Source of the DNA: Streptomyces guryensis
Lineage (GTDB): Bacteria; Actinomycetota; Actinomycetes; Streptomycetales; Streptomycetaceae
NCBI RefSeq assembly: GCF_021261325.1
Contig: NZ_JAJSBI010000010.1
Location: forward strand, 1 to 64,000
Reading direction: 5' to 3'
DNA length: 64,000 bases
Shown: piece after piece, positions 15,446 through 24,804 of the stretch
How positions within the stretch are numbered: the stretch's first letter is position 1
How the letters are laid out: every line of letters begins with the position of its first letter
Translations under genes and position numbers: made by a program
Notes under the pieces: generated by a model
Told to the model about the DNA's origin: nothing
Database searches by the model: none
Seen by the model: only the letters and a program-made list of their open reading frames with translations

Positions 15446-17229
15446 GTCTCCTCGTCGTCGGGCTGAGTCACCGCAGCGCCCCGGTCAGCGTCCTGGAGCG
15501 GGCCGCGCTGAACGCGGACGCCCAGATCAAGCTGCTGCAGGACACGGTCGCCGCGGAGCCCGCCGGCGAGGCCGCGGTGCTCGCGACCTGCAACCGCATC
15601 GAGCTGTACGCCGACGTCGACAAGTTCCACGCCGGTGTCGCAGAGCTGTCCACGCTGCTCGCCCAGCACAGCGGGGTGGGGCTGGACGAGCTCACGCCCT
15701 ATCTGTACGTCCACTACGAGGACCGGGCCGTTCACCATCTGTTCTCGGTGGCCTGCGGGCTCGACTCCATGGTCGTGGGGGAAGGGCAGATCCTCGGACA
15801 GATCAAGGACTCGCTGGCCAAGGCGCAGGAGCTGCACAGCGCCGGACGGCTGCTGAACGATCTGTTCCAGCAGGCGCTGCGGGTCGGCAAGCGCGCCCAC
15901 TCCGAGACCGGGATCGACCGGGCCGGGCAGTCGCTGGTCACCTTCGGGCTGGAGGAGCTGGCGTCCGGGGCGGATGTTCAGGGGTGGGCCCGGGGGAAGA
16001 AGGCTCTGGTCATCGGGGCCGGGTCGATGTCCTCGCTGGCCGCTGCCACGCTGGCGCGGGCCGGGGTCGACGAGATCGTGATCGCCAACCGTACGGACGA
16101 GCGTGCCGAGCGGCTCGCCGAGATCTTGAACGAGGGCGACGAGCTGGGCGTGCCGGCCCGCGCGGTGCCGATGGATGCAGTGTCGGGTGAGCTGACACGT
16201 GCCGATGTTGTGGTGTCTTGTACCGGAGCGACGGGGTTGGTCCTGTCGGCCGGCGTGGTTGCTGCGGCGGTGCAGGACCGTGTGCTTGATCGGCGGCCGG
16301 ACGCTGGTGCCGGCCCGGCGGTGGCCGCGCAACCCGGCGCTGACGGGGTGCCGCCCGTCTTTGGGCCCGGTGCCGCCCTGGGCGGCAAGAATGCCCGCGG
16401 ACTCACGGCGGAAGCCGATGCCCGCGCAGTGGCGGAGCCCGAGGAAGGGTGTCCGCTCGACCTGCCTGCCGTGCAGCAAGGCTTCTCCGTGATGGGGGAG
16501 GCTGCCGTTGCCGGGATGGATGCGGCGACCCTGGAGCAGCATGCCGTCTGGGTGGACAACGGGACCGTCGACCGGCGTGAGGGGGCCCGGCGGGCGCCCG
16601 AGGCCGATGCCGAGCTGATCACGGCGCTTGCCGCCACCGTCGCCACGGTCGGGCGGATTCCGGAGCGCCGTAAGCCCGAGCCGGTCGTCGAGGCTCCGCG
16701 TCCCGCGCCCGTCCTGTTCCTTCTCGACCTGGCGATGCCCCGCGACATCGACGCGGCCGTGCACCGGCTGGCCGGGGTGCGGCTCGTCGACATCGAGTCG
16801 CTCGCCGAGGTCTCCGCGGACGCTCCGATGGCGGCCGACGTCGACCAGGTGCGGCGGATCGTCGCGGACGAGGTCGCGGCCTTCGGGGCGGCGCTCAGAG
16901 CCGCGCACATCACCCCCACCGTCGTGGCCCTGCGGACCATGGCCGCCGATGTCGTCGCGAACGAGATCGCGCGGCTGGAGGGGCGGCTGCCCGGACTCGA
17001 CGACAAGCACCGCAGCGAGATCACACAGACCGTCAAGCGCGTCGTCGACAAGCTGCTGCACGCGCCGACCGTACGGGTCAAGCAGCTCGCGGCCGAGCCC
17101 GGCGGCGCCGGGTACGCGGACGCGTTGCGCACCCTGTTCGACCTCGACCAGGAGGCGGTCGCCGCCGTCTCCCGGGCCGACGGCGCGGACGATGAACCTG
17201 AGAACAGCAAGAACCGAGGGCCGGCATGA
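15442..17229 (+). CDS. hemA: Glutamyl-tRNA reductase with large internal insertion
   Basis: A 595-residue NADPH-dependent reductase that makes glutamate-1-semialdehyde for haem. The nucleophile is Cys50 in LATCNRIELY; the signature CGLDSMVVGEGQILGQ follows near residue 110, and the NADPH site is VIGAGSMSSLAAA. Most GluTRs have about 420 residues. The extra length is a stretch of roughly 160 residues between GATGLVLSAG (about 262) and FLLDLAMPRDID (about 426), rich in Ala, Gly, Pro and Glu, where other GluTRs have about 25. Streptomyces enzymes are known to be long. The end overlaps hemC by four bases. Confidence 0.95.
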   Translation: MSLLVVGLSHRSAPVSVLERAALNADAQIKLLQDTVAAEPAGEAAVLATCNRIELYADVDKFHAGVAELSTLLAQHSGVGLDELTPYLYVHYEDRAVHHLFSVACGLDSMVVGEGQILGQIKDSLAKAQELHSAGRLLNDLFQQALRVGKRAHSETGIDRAGQSLVTFGLEELASGADVQGWARGKKALVIGAGSMSSLAAATLARAGVDEIVIANRTDERAERLAEILNEGDELGVPARAVPMDAVSGELTRADVVVSCTGATGLVLSAGVVAAAVQDRVLDRRPDAGAGPAVAAQPGADGVPPVFGPGAALGGKNARGLTAEADARAVAEPEEGCPLDLPAVQQGFSVMGEAAVAGMDAATLEQHAVWVDNGTVDRREGARRAPEADAELITALAATVATVGRIPERRKPEPVVEAPRPAPVLFLLDLAMPRDIDAAVHRLAGVRLVDIESLAEVSADAPMAADVDQVRRIVADEVAAFGAALRAAHITPTVVALRTMAADVVANEIARLEGRLPGLDDKHRSEITQTVKRVVDKLLHAPTVRVKQLAAEPGGAGYADALRTLFDLDQEAVAAVSRADGADDEPENSKNRGPA

Positions 17230-18185
17230 GTAGCAAGGCATTGAGACTGGGGACGAGGCGAAGCAGACTCGCCATGGCCCAGTCCGGGCAGGTGGCGGAC
17301 GCCGTGAGCCAGGTGACCGGACGGCCCGTCGAGCTCGTCGAGATCACCACGTACGGTGACAACTCCCGCGAGCAGCTCGCGCAGATCGGCGGCACGGGCG
17401 TGTTCGTCACGGCGCTGCGCGACGCGCTGCTGCGGGGTGAGGTCGACTTCGCGGTTCATTCGCTCAAGGACCTGCCCACCGCGCAGCCCGAGGAGCTGGC
17501 GCTCGCCGCCGTCCCGCTGCGCGAGGACCCGCGCGACGTGATCGTCGCCCGGGACGCGCTGAAGTTCACCGACCTGCCGCGCGGGGCGCGCATCGGTACG
17601 GGTTCACCGCGTCGCATGGCGCAGCTGAACGCGTACGCGCGCAGCCACGGGCTGGACATCGAGACGGTCCCGATACGGGGGAACGTGGATACCCGGATCG
17701 GGTACGTACGGGACGGTGAGCTGGACGCCGTCGTCCTCGCCGCCGCCGGCCTCAACCGGATAGGCCGTAGCGATGAAGTGACCGACTTCCTGTCGGTCGA
17801 CACGGTTCTGCCCGCCCCCGGCCAGGGGGCACTGGCGATCGAGTGTGCCGCGGACAACGCGGAGCTGATCGCCGCGCTCGGAGAGCTCGACGACCCGTTC
17901 ACACGGGTCGCCGTGACCGCCGAGCGGTCACTGCTCGCCGCCCTGGAGGCCGGCTGCAGCGCCCCTGTGGGCGCGCTGGCCGACCTGCTGGCCGACGGGC
18001 AGATTGTCAAGGAAATGCGCCTGCGGGGAGTGGTCGGTACCACCGACGGCTCCCGCACGGTGCAGTTGTCCACCACCGGTCCCGTGCCCGAGACGTACGA
18101 CCAAGCAATGGCGCTCGGCCGTGAACTCGCTGCCGAGATGCTTGCCCAGGGCGCGGCCGGTCTGATGGGGGAGCGAGCACATTGA
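17226..18185 (+). CDS. hemC: Porphobilinogen deaminase (hydroxymethylbilane synthase)
   Basis: A 319-residue enzyme that links four porphobilinogens. The dipyrromethane cofactor cysteine lies in LEAGCSAPVGA near residue 243. The substrate-binding arginines are in GTGSPRRMAQL and in IRGNVDTR, and the catalytic Asp region reads HSLKDLPT. Length and motif order are standard. It overlaps hemA upstream (ATGA) and hemD/cobA downstream (four bases), so the whole rex-hemACD group is one coupled unit. Confidence 0.97.
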   Translation: MSSKALRLGTRRSRLAMAQSGQVADAVSQVTGRPVELVEITTYGDNSREQLAQIGGTGVFVTALRDALLRGEVDFAVHSLKDLPTAQPEELALAAVPLREDPRDVIVARDALKFTDLPRGARIGTGSPRRMAQLNAYARSHGLDIETVPIRGNVDTRIGYVRDGELDAVVLAAAGLNRIGRSDEVTDFLSVDTVLPAPGQGALAIECAADNAELIAALGELDDPFTRVAVTAERSLLAALEAGCSAPVGALADLLADGQIVKEMRLRGVVGTTDGSRTVQLSTTGPVPETYDQAMALGRELAAEMLAQGAAGLMGERAH

Positions 18186-19885
18186 GCCCCACCACTCTTC
18201 CCGCCGGCCTTGAACACGGGCACGTCACCTTCCTCGGTGCCGGACCCGGGGATCCGGGACTGCTGACTCTGCGCGCCGTGGAGGCGCTGGCGAACGCGGA
18301 CGTCCTCGTCGCCGAGCACGACGTGCTCGACGTGGTACGTCAGCACGCCAGACAAGGTGTCGCCGAAGTGCACACGGACGGGGGTCCTTCGTCGGACCCG
18401 CTTCCGGGCACGGGCACACCTCAGCTCGCGGTTGTTGACAGCTCGTCAACAACCGCTGGGGTCCCCGCGGTACGGGATGCCGCACATCTTGTCATGGAGG
18501 CCGCGCGGGGCGGCAGGCGGGTCGTCCGTGCGGTGTCCGGGGACCCTGGCCTGGACGCTTACGCCGCCGAGGAGATGCTCGCCTGCGCCGCCGCGGGTGT
18601 GCCCTTCGAGGTCGTGCCCGGTGTCGCCGCGGCCGTCGGCGTGCCCGCGTACGCCGGTGTTCCGCTGCGCGACGCCGAGGGCGCGGACGTCCGGTTCGTG
18701 GACGCCCGTACCGCCTCGGACCGGTGCTGGACGGAGGTGGGTGTCTCCGACGGGACGGTGGTCGTGTCGACGACGCTCGACTCGGTGGGCGCGGCCGCGG
18801 GCGAGCTGGTGTCGGCCGGCCGTAAGCCGGACACGCCGATCACCGTGACGGTCGCCGGTACGACCACCCGGCAGCGGACCTGGACGGCGACGCTGGGGAG
18901 CATCGCCCAGACGCTGAAGCAGGCCAAGGTGCTGCCCTCGCCCGAGGGCGGGCGGCCGGTGATAGCCGTGGTCGGTGAGCGTTCCGCCGCCGCCCAGCGC
19001 GACCGGCTGTCGTGGTTCGAGTCCAAGCCGCTGTTCGGCTGGAAGGTTCTCGTGCCGCGTACGAAGGAGCAGGCGGCGTCGCTCTCCGACCAACTGCGGT
19101 CCTACGGGGCCGTACCGCACGAGGTGCCGACCATCGCCGTCGAGCCGCCGCGGACGCCCCAGCAGATGGAGCGGGCCGTGAAGGGGCTCGTCACCGGGCG
19201 GTACGAGTGGATCGCGTTCACCTCGGTCAACGCGGTGAAGGCGGTCCGGGAGAAGTTCGAGGAGTACGGGCTCGATGCCCGGGCGTTCGCGGGGATCAAG
19301 GTTGCCGCGGTGGGGGAGCAGACCGCGAAGGCGCTCGTCGCCTTCGGTGTGAAGCCGGATCTGGTGCCGAGCGGGGAGCAGTCCGCTGCGGGGCTGCTCG
19401 AGGACTGGCCGCCGTACGACCCGGTGTTCGACCCGATCGACCGGGTGTTCCTGCCGCGTGCGGACATCGCCACGGAGACCCTTGTCGCCGGGCTGATCGA
19501 GCTCGGGTGGGAGGTCGACGACGTCACGGCCTATCGGACCGTTCGGGCCTCGCCGCCGCCGGCCGAGACGCGGGAGGCGATCAAGGGGGGTGGCTTCGAT
19601 GCGGTGCTGTTCACTTCGTCGTCCACCGTGCGGAACCTGGTGGGTATTGCCGGGAAGCCGCACAACGTGACGGTGATCGCGTGTATCGGGCCGGCCACCG
19701 CGAAGACTGCCGAGGAGCATGGGCTGCGGGTGGATGTGATGGCTCCGGAGCCGTCCGTGCACAAGCTGACCGAGGCGCTTGCCGATTTCGGGCTGCGGCG
19801 TAGGGCTGCCGCCCTGGATGCCGGGGATCCTGTTACTCGGCCCAGTGAGCGGCGGCCGGGGGCTCGGCGGAGGCGGACGACGTAG
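18182..19885 (+). CDS. hemD: Fused uroporphyrinogen-III C-methyltransferase-like / uroporphyrinogen-III synthase
   Basis: A 567-residue two-domain protein with a TTG start overlapping hemC. Residues about 15-270 have the SUMT/CobA fold (FLGAGPGDPGLLTLRA, RAVSGDPGLDAYAAEE, VVPGVAAAVGVPAYAGVPL), but the domain keeps only part of the SUMT signatures. Residues about 285-545 are the HemD cyclase domain (VLVPRTKEQAASL, WIAFTSVNAVKAV, VLFTSSSTVRNL). The fusion could both close the tetrapyrrole ring and methylate it toward sirohaem or cobalamin. The C-terminus is an Arg-rich tail. Confidence 0.9.
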   Translation: MSPTTLPAGLEHGHVTFLGAGPGDPGLLTLRAVEALANADVLVAEHDVLDVVRQHARQGVAEVHTDGGPSSDPLPGTGTPQLAVVDSSSTTAGVPAVRDAAHLVMEAARGGRRVVRAVSGDPGLDAYAAEEMLACAAAGVPFEVVPGVAAAVGVPAYAGVPLRDAEGADVRFVDARTASDRCWTEVGVSDGTVVVSTTLDSVGAAAGELVSAGRKPDTPITVTVAGTTTRQRTWTATLGSIAQTLKQAKVLPSPEGGRPVIAVVGERSAAAQRDRLSWFESKPLFGWKVLVPRTKEQAASLSDQLRSYGAVPHEVPTIAVEPPRTPQQMERAVKGLVTGRYEWIAFTSVNAVKAVREKFEEYGLDARAFAGIKVAAVGEQTAKALVAFGVKPDLVPSGEQSAAGLLEDWPPYDPVFDPIDRVFLPRADIATETLVAGLIELGWEVDDVTAYRTVRASPPPAETREAIKGGGFDAVLFTSSSTVRNLVGIAGKPHNVTVIACIGPATAKTAEEHGLRVDVMAPEPSVHKLTEALADFGLRRRAAALDAGDPVTRPSERRPGARRRRTT

Positions 19886-20030
19886 TTGCGTGACCGGTGA
19901 CCGGTGACCGGTGGCCGGGGTGGGGGTGGTTTCGCTCGCCCGCGCTTGCGGGGTGCCGCTGCGCCCACCCGTGCCGCCGGCCCCTGGCGGCACGACTGCC
20001 CGCAGCCACGTCTGAACGACTGCCCGCAGG

Positions 20031-21434
20031 CTACGCGGAAGTGGTGCTCACCGTGTGGCCGAAGCGCAGCAGGTTGTCCGGGTCGTAGTGGGACTTCGTT
20101 CTGCTCAGGCGGGTGTAGACCTCGTCCGTCCAGGCGCGCGCCCGGTCCTTCTCGTCGCCCGGGCTGCCGTGGAGGTTGACCAGGGTGTGGCCGGTGCTCC
20201 ACGGGGACATGGTGTCGTGGAGGGCCGTGGTGGCTGTCTCCACGGCTGCCGCGGTGTCGGGGTCGGGGAGGACGCCGACCGTTTCCAGGAGGTAGCTGGC
20301 GTCGCGGGCGCAGATGGCGTCCTCGACGGGGGCGGGGCGGGAGAGTTCGCCGCCCATGTGGCGGAGTTCGATCAGCAGGAGCGGGAAGTCGGGGACGGCC
20401 GGGCCCGCCCGGTCCAGGAAGGCCGTCCGGGCGTCCGGGGGCAGGGACCTGAGCAGGGTGCAGGCCTCGCGCGCGGGCAGCGGGTCCTCCGGGTCCAGGT
20501 AGATGCGGTCCATGGCGGCGTACGGCATGTCCTCCACCGTGTCGATGGCGACCGGTGCGGCCTCGCGGATGGGGGCCAGGAGGTTCTCGCCCTCCTCGAC
20601 GTCTCCGGTCCAGGCGAGGGCGACACGGGCCCAGAAGCCGCCGCGCAGGGGCTCGGGGATCTGCGGGATCGGCGGCAGGCGCAGGAGCGTGTAGGCGCTG
20701 CACATCTCGGTGGGCAGGGTCGTCGTCCAGTCGGTCCAGGTGTGCAGGACCGTCTCCGCGTGTTCGCCGCGGAAGTAGATGCCGCCGCCGAGGACGCTGG
20801 CGAGGGGGACCAGGTCGAAGGTCAGCTCGGTCACGACACCCAGGTTGCCCTTGCCGCCGCGCAGGGCCCAGAAGAGGTCCGGTTCGGTGTCGGCGGTCAC
20901 CGTGCGCAGGGTGGCGTCGGGGGTGACGACCTGGACGGAGCGGACCCGGTCGGCCGCGTAGCCGTAGGTCCGGCCGAGGACGGGGAGGCCGCCGCCCAGG
21001 GTGTAGCCGACGACGCCGGCGTCAGAGGACGACCCGTTGAGCGGGGCGAGGCCGTGCGGGGCGGCCGCCTCCAGGACATGGCGCCACCTCGCGCCGGCGG
21101 CGACCGTCGCGGTGCGTTCGGCGGGGTCGATCGTCACGTCGGTCATGCGCGTGGTGCTGATGAGCATGCCGCCGTCGATGGGGAAGTTCGCGCCGTGGCC
21201 GGTGGCCTGGACCGCCACCGGGGTCCCGGTCGCCGCGGCCCAGCGCATCGCCGTCACGACGTCGTCCACGCCGGCCGCCCCGACCACGACGTCCGGATGG
21301 TGGAAGGCCGACAGATTGAAGCCGGTGACCTCGGCGACGTAGGCGTCGTCGCCGGGGCGGAGGACGGGGCCGTGGATCTCGGACAGGGCGAACCGGTCCG
21401 GGGTCTGGTGCGGGGTGTGGTGGGTGGCGGTCAT
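20031..21434 (-). CDS. FAD-binding oxidoreductase with BBE domain
   Basis: A 467-residue flavoenzyme of the berberine-bridge/6-hydroxy-nicotine oxidase class. The FAD_binding_4 domain covers about residues 35-175, with ATGHGANFPIDGGMLI for the pyrophosphate site and GYTLGGGLPVLGRTYG; the C-terminal BBE motif is YDPDNLLRFGHTV. The classic His in the R-GGH motif appears as ATGHG, so monocovalent attachment is possible. GGAGGAGG precedes the ATG at 21434. The gene is divergent from hemB and converges with hemD across 145 bases that hold short GTGACCGGTGACCGG repeats. Substrate unknown. Confidence 0.82.
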   Translation of the reverse strand: MTATHHTPHQTPDRFALSEIHGPVLRPGDDAYVAEVTGFNLSAFHHPDVVVGAAGVDDVVTAMRWAAATGTPVAVQATGHGANFPIDGGMLISTTRMTDVTIDPAERTATVAAGARWRHVLEAAAPHGLAPLNGSSSDAGVVGYTLGGGLPVLGRTYGYAADRVRSVQVVTPDATLRTVTADTEPDLFWALRGGKGNLGVVTELTFDLVPLASVLGGGIYFRGEHAETVLHTWTDWTTTLPTEMCSAYTLLRLPPIPQIPEPLRGGFWARVALAWTGDVEEGENLLAPIREAAPVAIDTVEDMPYAAMDRIYLDPEDPLPAREACTLLRSLPPDARTAFLDRAGPAVPDFPLLLIELRHMGGELSRPAPVEDAICARDASYLLETVGVLPDPDTAAAVETATTALHDTMSPWSTGHTLVNLHGSPGDEKDRARAWTDEVYTRLSRTKSHYDPDNLLRFGHTVSTTSA

Positions 21435-21616
21435 GTCGTCCTCCTCCTTCGCGCGGACAGGCCTGCGCGGCGAGGGGACGGGGGCCCGGTCCTTGCGCCT
21501 TGCTGTCTTCAGGATGGCCCCGGGGGCTGCGGGCCGCATCGGGAGTGACGGCCGGCCGCGCAGGCCCGACATACCGTCGGCAAAGGTGCGCGTGAGCCGG
21601 GCGTAGCGTAGGGGGC

Positions 21617-22609
21617 ATGACGAAGTACGGATCCTTCCCCGGCACGCGGCCGCGGCGGCTGCGGACCACCCCCGTCATGCGGCGCATGGTCGCCGAGACC
21701 CGGCTGCATCCGGCGGACTTCATCCTCCCGGCCTTCGTGCGCGAGGGCATCAGCGAGCCGGTGCCGATCGCCGCCATGCCCGGCGTCGTCCAGCACACGC
21801 GCGACAGCCTGAAGAAGGCGGCCGCCGAGGCGGTGGCCGCCGGGATCTCCGGCATCATGCTGTTCGGCGTGCCCGAGGAGGAGAAGAAGGACGCCCTCGG
21901 GACGCCGGGGACCGACCCGGACGGGATCCTGCAGGTCGCGATCCGTGATGTGCGGGCCGAGGTCGGGGACGATCTCCTCGTCATGTCCGACGTCTGTCTC
22001 GACGAGACCATCGATCACGGGCACTGCGGGGTGCTCGACGCGGAAGGGCGCGTCGACAACGACGCCACCCTTGAGCGGTACGCCGAGATGGCGCAGGTCC
22101 AGGCCGATGCGGGGGCCCATGTGCTGGGACCCAGCGGGATGATGGACGGGCAGATCGGGGTCATCCGTGACGCGCTCGACCAGATCGGGCGGGAGGACGT
22201 CGCGATCCTCGCCTATACGGCGAAGTACGCGTCCGCGTTCTACGGGCCGTTCCGGGAGGCCGTCGGCTCCTCCCTGAAGGGGGACCGGAAGACCTATCAG
22301 CAGGATCCCGCCAATGCGCGGGAGTCGCTGCGGGAGCTGGCGCTCGACCTCGAAGAGGGCGCCGACATGGTGATGGTGAAGCCGGCCGGACCGTATCTGG
22401 ACATCCTCGCGCGGGTCGCCGACGCGGTCGACGTGCCGGTCGCCGCCTACCAGATCTCCGGCGAGTACTCGATGGTCGAGGCCGCCGCCGAGAAGGGCTG
22501 GATCGACCGCGACCGGGCGATCCTGGAGACGCTGACCGGCATCAAGCGGGCGGGCGCGCAGAACATCCTCACGTACTGGGCGACCGAAGTGGCGGAAAAG
22601 TTGCGCTGA
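21617..22609 (+). CDS. hemB: Delta-aminolevulinic acid dehydratase (porphobilinogen synthase)
   Basis: A 330-residue enzyme that condenses two 5-aminolevulinates. The two active lysines are in TAKYASAFYGPF and DMVMVKPAGPYLD. The metal loop reads DVCLDETIDHGHCGVLD, lacking the three-cysteine zinc site and carrying Asp instead, which points to the magnesium/potassium type. A typical allosteric magnesium site is suggested by the RESLRELALD region. The start ATG follows a weak GTAGGGGGC site. It completes the haem set upstream but has its own promoter region, divergent from the flavin oxidoreductase. Confidence 0.95.
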   Translation: MTKYGSFPGTRPRRLRTTPVMRRMVAETRLHPADFILPAFVREGISEPVPIAAMPGVVQHTRDSLKKAAAEAVAAGISGIMLFGVPEEEKKDALGTPGTDPDGILQVAIRDVRAEVGDDLLVMSDVCLDETIDHGHCGVLDAEGRVDNDATLERYAEMAQVQADAGAHVLGPSGMMDGQIGVIRDALDQIGREDVAILAYTAKYASAFYGPFREAVGSSLKGDRKTYQQDPANARESLRELALDLEEGADMVMVKPAGPYLDILARVADAVDVPVAAYQISGEYSMVEAAAEKGWIDRDRAILETLTGIKRAGAQNILTYWATEVAEKLR

Positions 22610-22909
22610 TTCGGGCTACGGATGGGGATACGTCAGGCCTCGAATCGGCCACCGACCTGCATCGGAATGCACTCGGTTCGGCAACGGAAGCAACTCGGAT
22701 CCGTGAACTGATGCCTCCTGTCCTGGGGTTGCCCGCCGTTCCCCGTGATCAGCGGCGGGTCCGGGACCGATTCGCGGTGGATCTGTCCGAAAAGCGCTCA
22801 ACCCTTGCGTCATACACACCGAATTGACGAGTTCTCGTCAGTGTCCTTACCTTCTCGCCTGGCCTGATCCGTTCCGGATGGTCCGAACGTCGATCCCTGG
22901 GGGACACAC

Positions 22910-23272
22910 ATGAGCTGGTTCATCGAGGCGCTGAAGAAGTACGCGGTGTTCAGCGGGCGCGCGCGCCGCAAGGAGTACTGGATGTTCGTGCTGTTCACGG
23001 CGATCATCTACGCGGTGCTGCTCGGCATCGGCCTCGCGATCAAGGCGCCGTTCATCGCCATCGTCTTCTACGTCGCGATCCTGCTGCCCAGCCTGGCCGT
23101 CGGCATTCGCCGTCTGCACGACACCGGCCGCTCCGGCTGGTGGCTCCTGTTCGGGATCGTCCCGCTCGTCGGCGGTATCACCCTGCTGGTCTTCACCTGC
23201 TCCGACAGCCAGCCGGGTGAGAACAAGTACGGCCCGAACCCGAAGGAAGCGGCTCCCGCCTTCGCCGGCTGA
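22910..23272 (+). CDS. DUF805 family membrane protein
   Basis: A 120-residue protein with three or four membrane segments. The N-terminal block WFIEALKKYAVFSGRARRKEYW and the central IRRLHDTGRSGWWLL are the DUF805 signatures. Function is unknown; members are often near phage or stress genes. GGGGGA precedes the ATG. The 300 bases before it (22610-22909) contain no gene that I can support. Its stop codon lies in the first copy of a 22-bp tandem repeat. Confidence 0.85.
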   Translation: MSWFIEALKKYAVFSGRARRKEYWMFVLFTAIIYAVLLGIGLAIKAPFIAIVFYVAILLPSLAVGIRRLHDTGRSGWWLLFGIVPLVGGITLLVFTCSDSQPGENKYGPNPKEAAPAFAG

Positions 23273-23325
23273 TCACCGTGCACACGCCGGCTGATCACCG
23301 TGCACACGCCCGCTGATCACCGCGC
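23266..23325. repeat. 22-bp tandem repeat across the DUF805 stop codon
   Basis: Two full copies and one partial copy of CGGCTGATCACCGTGCACAC plus two bases begin at 23266, 23288 and 23310. The TGA of the DUF805 gene lies in copy one and the stop of the minus-strand lipoprotein in copy three. Each unit contains TGATCA and GTGCAC, both palindromes. Confidence 0.88.
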
Positions 23326-23499
23326 ATCGAGGCCGTCCGGTTGTTCCCGACCGGGCGGCCTCTTCGTGTGCAGGGAGTGGGTCGTTGCCGGGCCCTCGTC
23401 CTTGAGGCCCTTCCCGTCCCTGCATCCCGTCAGCGCGAACACGGCGAGGACCAGGGCGGTGGCGGCGAGGAGGCGGGTGCGAGGGGGTCGGGCGGGCAT
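23317..23499 (-). CDS. Small putative lipoprotein
   Basis: A 60-residue product with an N-terminal signal MPARPPRTRLLAATALVLAV and a lipobox ending LTGC, so it should be acylated and exported. The mature part is only about 34 polar residues. GGAAGG lies before the ATG. Doubt arises because its last codons overlap a hairpin at 23329-23362 (GAGGCCGTCCGG with a matching arm) that could end the DUF805 transcript. No family was recognised. Confidence 0.5.
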   Translation of the reverse strand: MPARPPRTRLLAATALVLAVFALTGCRDGKGLKDEGPATTHSLHTKRPPGREQPDGLDAR

Positions 23500-23780
23500 G
23501 GTGGTACGTGCCTTCCGTGGGCGGCGGGCTGGGGATTCCAGCCTGAGCGGTGATCGGCTCCGCGCGCCACAGTCTGCGGACGATTCGGGACGCCGAACCC
23601 AGGAGATGCCCTCTGACCTGCGGGGATGCCACGTCCCAAGGGGGCGGTACGGGACGCGCCCGGGGGCCCGGGACCTGTGAGATCACGGTGCGGGTCACGG
23701 CAAGTGCTGCCGACGGCTAGGTTGTTGGCGTCTGGTACTTGTCTCTTGAACGATCGCTCCGACTCTCCAGGGAGACGCCC

Positions 23781-24683
23781 ATGCCCGGTGACGCCCTCAG
23801 TCAGGACCCCGCCGAGCTGAGAAGGAGGATCGACACCACCAAGGCCCACCCGGCCCGCGTCTACGACGTCTTCCTGGGCGGCAAGGACAACTACCCCGTG
23901 GACCGGGCGGCCGCCGCCGCCGCGCTCGCCGCCAACCCGCGCGGCTACCTCGACGTACGGCACAACCGCGACTTCCTGCGCCGCGCGGTGAGCACACTGG
24001 CCGGACAGGACGGCATCAGCCAGTTCCTCGACATCGGCACCGGCCTGCCCACCGCGGAGAACGTCCACCAGATCGCCCAGCGGATCATCCCGGACGCGCG
24101 GGTCGTCTACGTCGACAACGACCCCGTGGTGCTGGCACATGCGCGGGCCCTGCTCACCAGCGGGCCCGACGGCCGTACCGACTACCTCGACGCCGACTTC
24201 AGGAACCCGGCGCAGATCCTCGAACAGGCTGCGAAGACCGTCGACTTCGGGCGGCCGGTCGCGCTCTTCCTCGTCGCCCTCCTGCACTTCGTCGAGGACG
24301 ACGAGGCCTACCCGATCGTGCGCGAGCTCGTCGACGCACTGCCGTCCGGCAGCCGACTCGTGCTCAGCCATCTCACCGAGGACCTCAATCCCGAGAACAT
24401 CCGCGCGGTCCAACGGACATACACCGAACGCGGCTTCACCTTCGTGCTGCGTTCCCGGGCGGAGGTCGAGCGCTTCTTCACCGAGAACGCACTGCAGCCG
24501 ACCGCACCTGGGGTGGTCCCGGTGCATCACTGGCGCGCCGACCACGCCGCTCCCGTCCCGGAGCAGCCGGACGCCTCCTACCTGGCGGCGCTCGACGACA
24601 TCGAGAAGGTGCGGTACGCCGACATCAACGACGTCACGGACGCGGACATCAACGTGTACGCGGCGATCGGCAACAAGGCCTGA
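23781..24683 (+). CDS. SAM-dependent methyltransferase (PF04672/DUF574 type)
   Basis: A 300-residue methyltransferase of the large Streptomyces-specific family. The family N-terminus is RVYDVFLGGKDNYPVDR, the SAM site is FLDIGTGLPTAENVH, and the acidic ribose-binding stretch is VVYVDNDPVVL. Motif LFLVALLHFVED follows. Members lie in many accessory regions and their substrates are unknown. AGGGAG precedes the ATG at 23781; the open frame upstream of it is not conserved in character. Confidence 0.85.
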   Translation: MPGDALSQDPAELRRRIDTTKAHPARVYDVFLGGKDNYPVDRAAAAAALAANPRGYLDVRHNRDFLRRAVSTLAGQDGISQFLDIGTGLPTAENVHQIAQRIIPDARVVYVDNDPVVLAHARALLTSGPDGRTDYLDADFRNPAQILEQAAKTVDFGRPVALFLVALLHFVEDDEAYPIVRELVDALPSGSRLVLSHLTEDLNPENIRAVQRTYTERGFTFVLRSRAEVERFFTENALQPTAPGVVPVHHWRADHAAPVPEQPDASYLAALDDIEKVRYADINDVTDADINVYAAIGNKA

Positions 24684-24804
24684 GGGAGAAGTCCACGGCA
24701 TGCCGAGCGGCCCGTCCGTATCGCGGAAACCTGCTTGTAGACAGCACCTACATCCCTAGGCTGCGGTCACGAGCCGCCGTCACCGCAGCCGAAGGAGCCG
24801 TGCC

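Noticed and set aside
15004..17241. A long minus-strand frame opposite hemA
   Set aside because: HemA on the plus strand has all catalytic motifs; the opposite frame is a compositional shadow.
22610..22909. Possible RNA gene between hemB and DUF805
   Set aside because: No tRNA-like arms, no strong hairpin and no conserved motif could be found.
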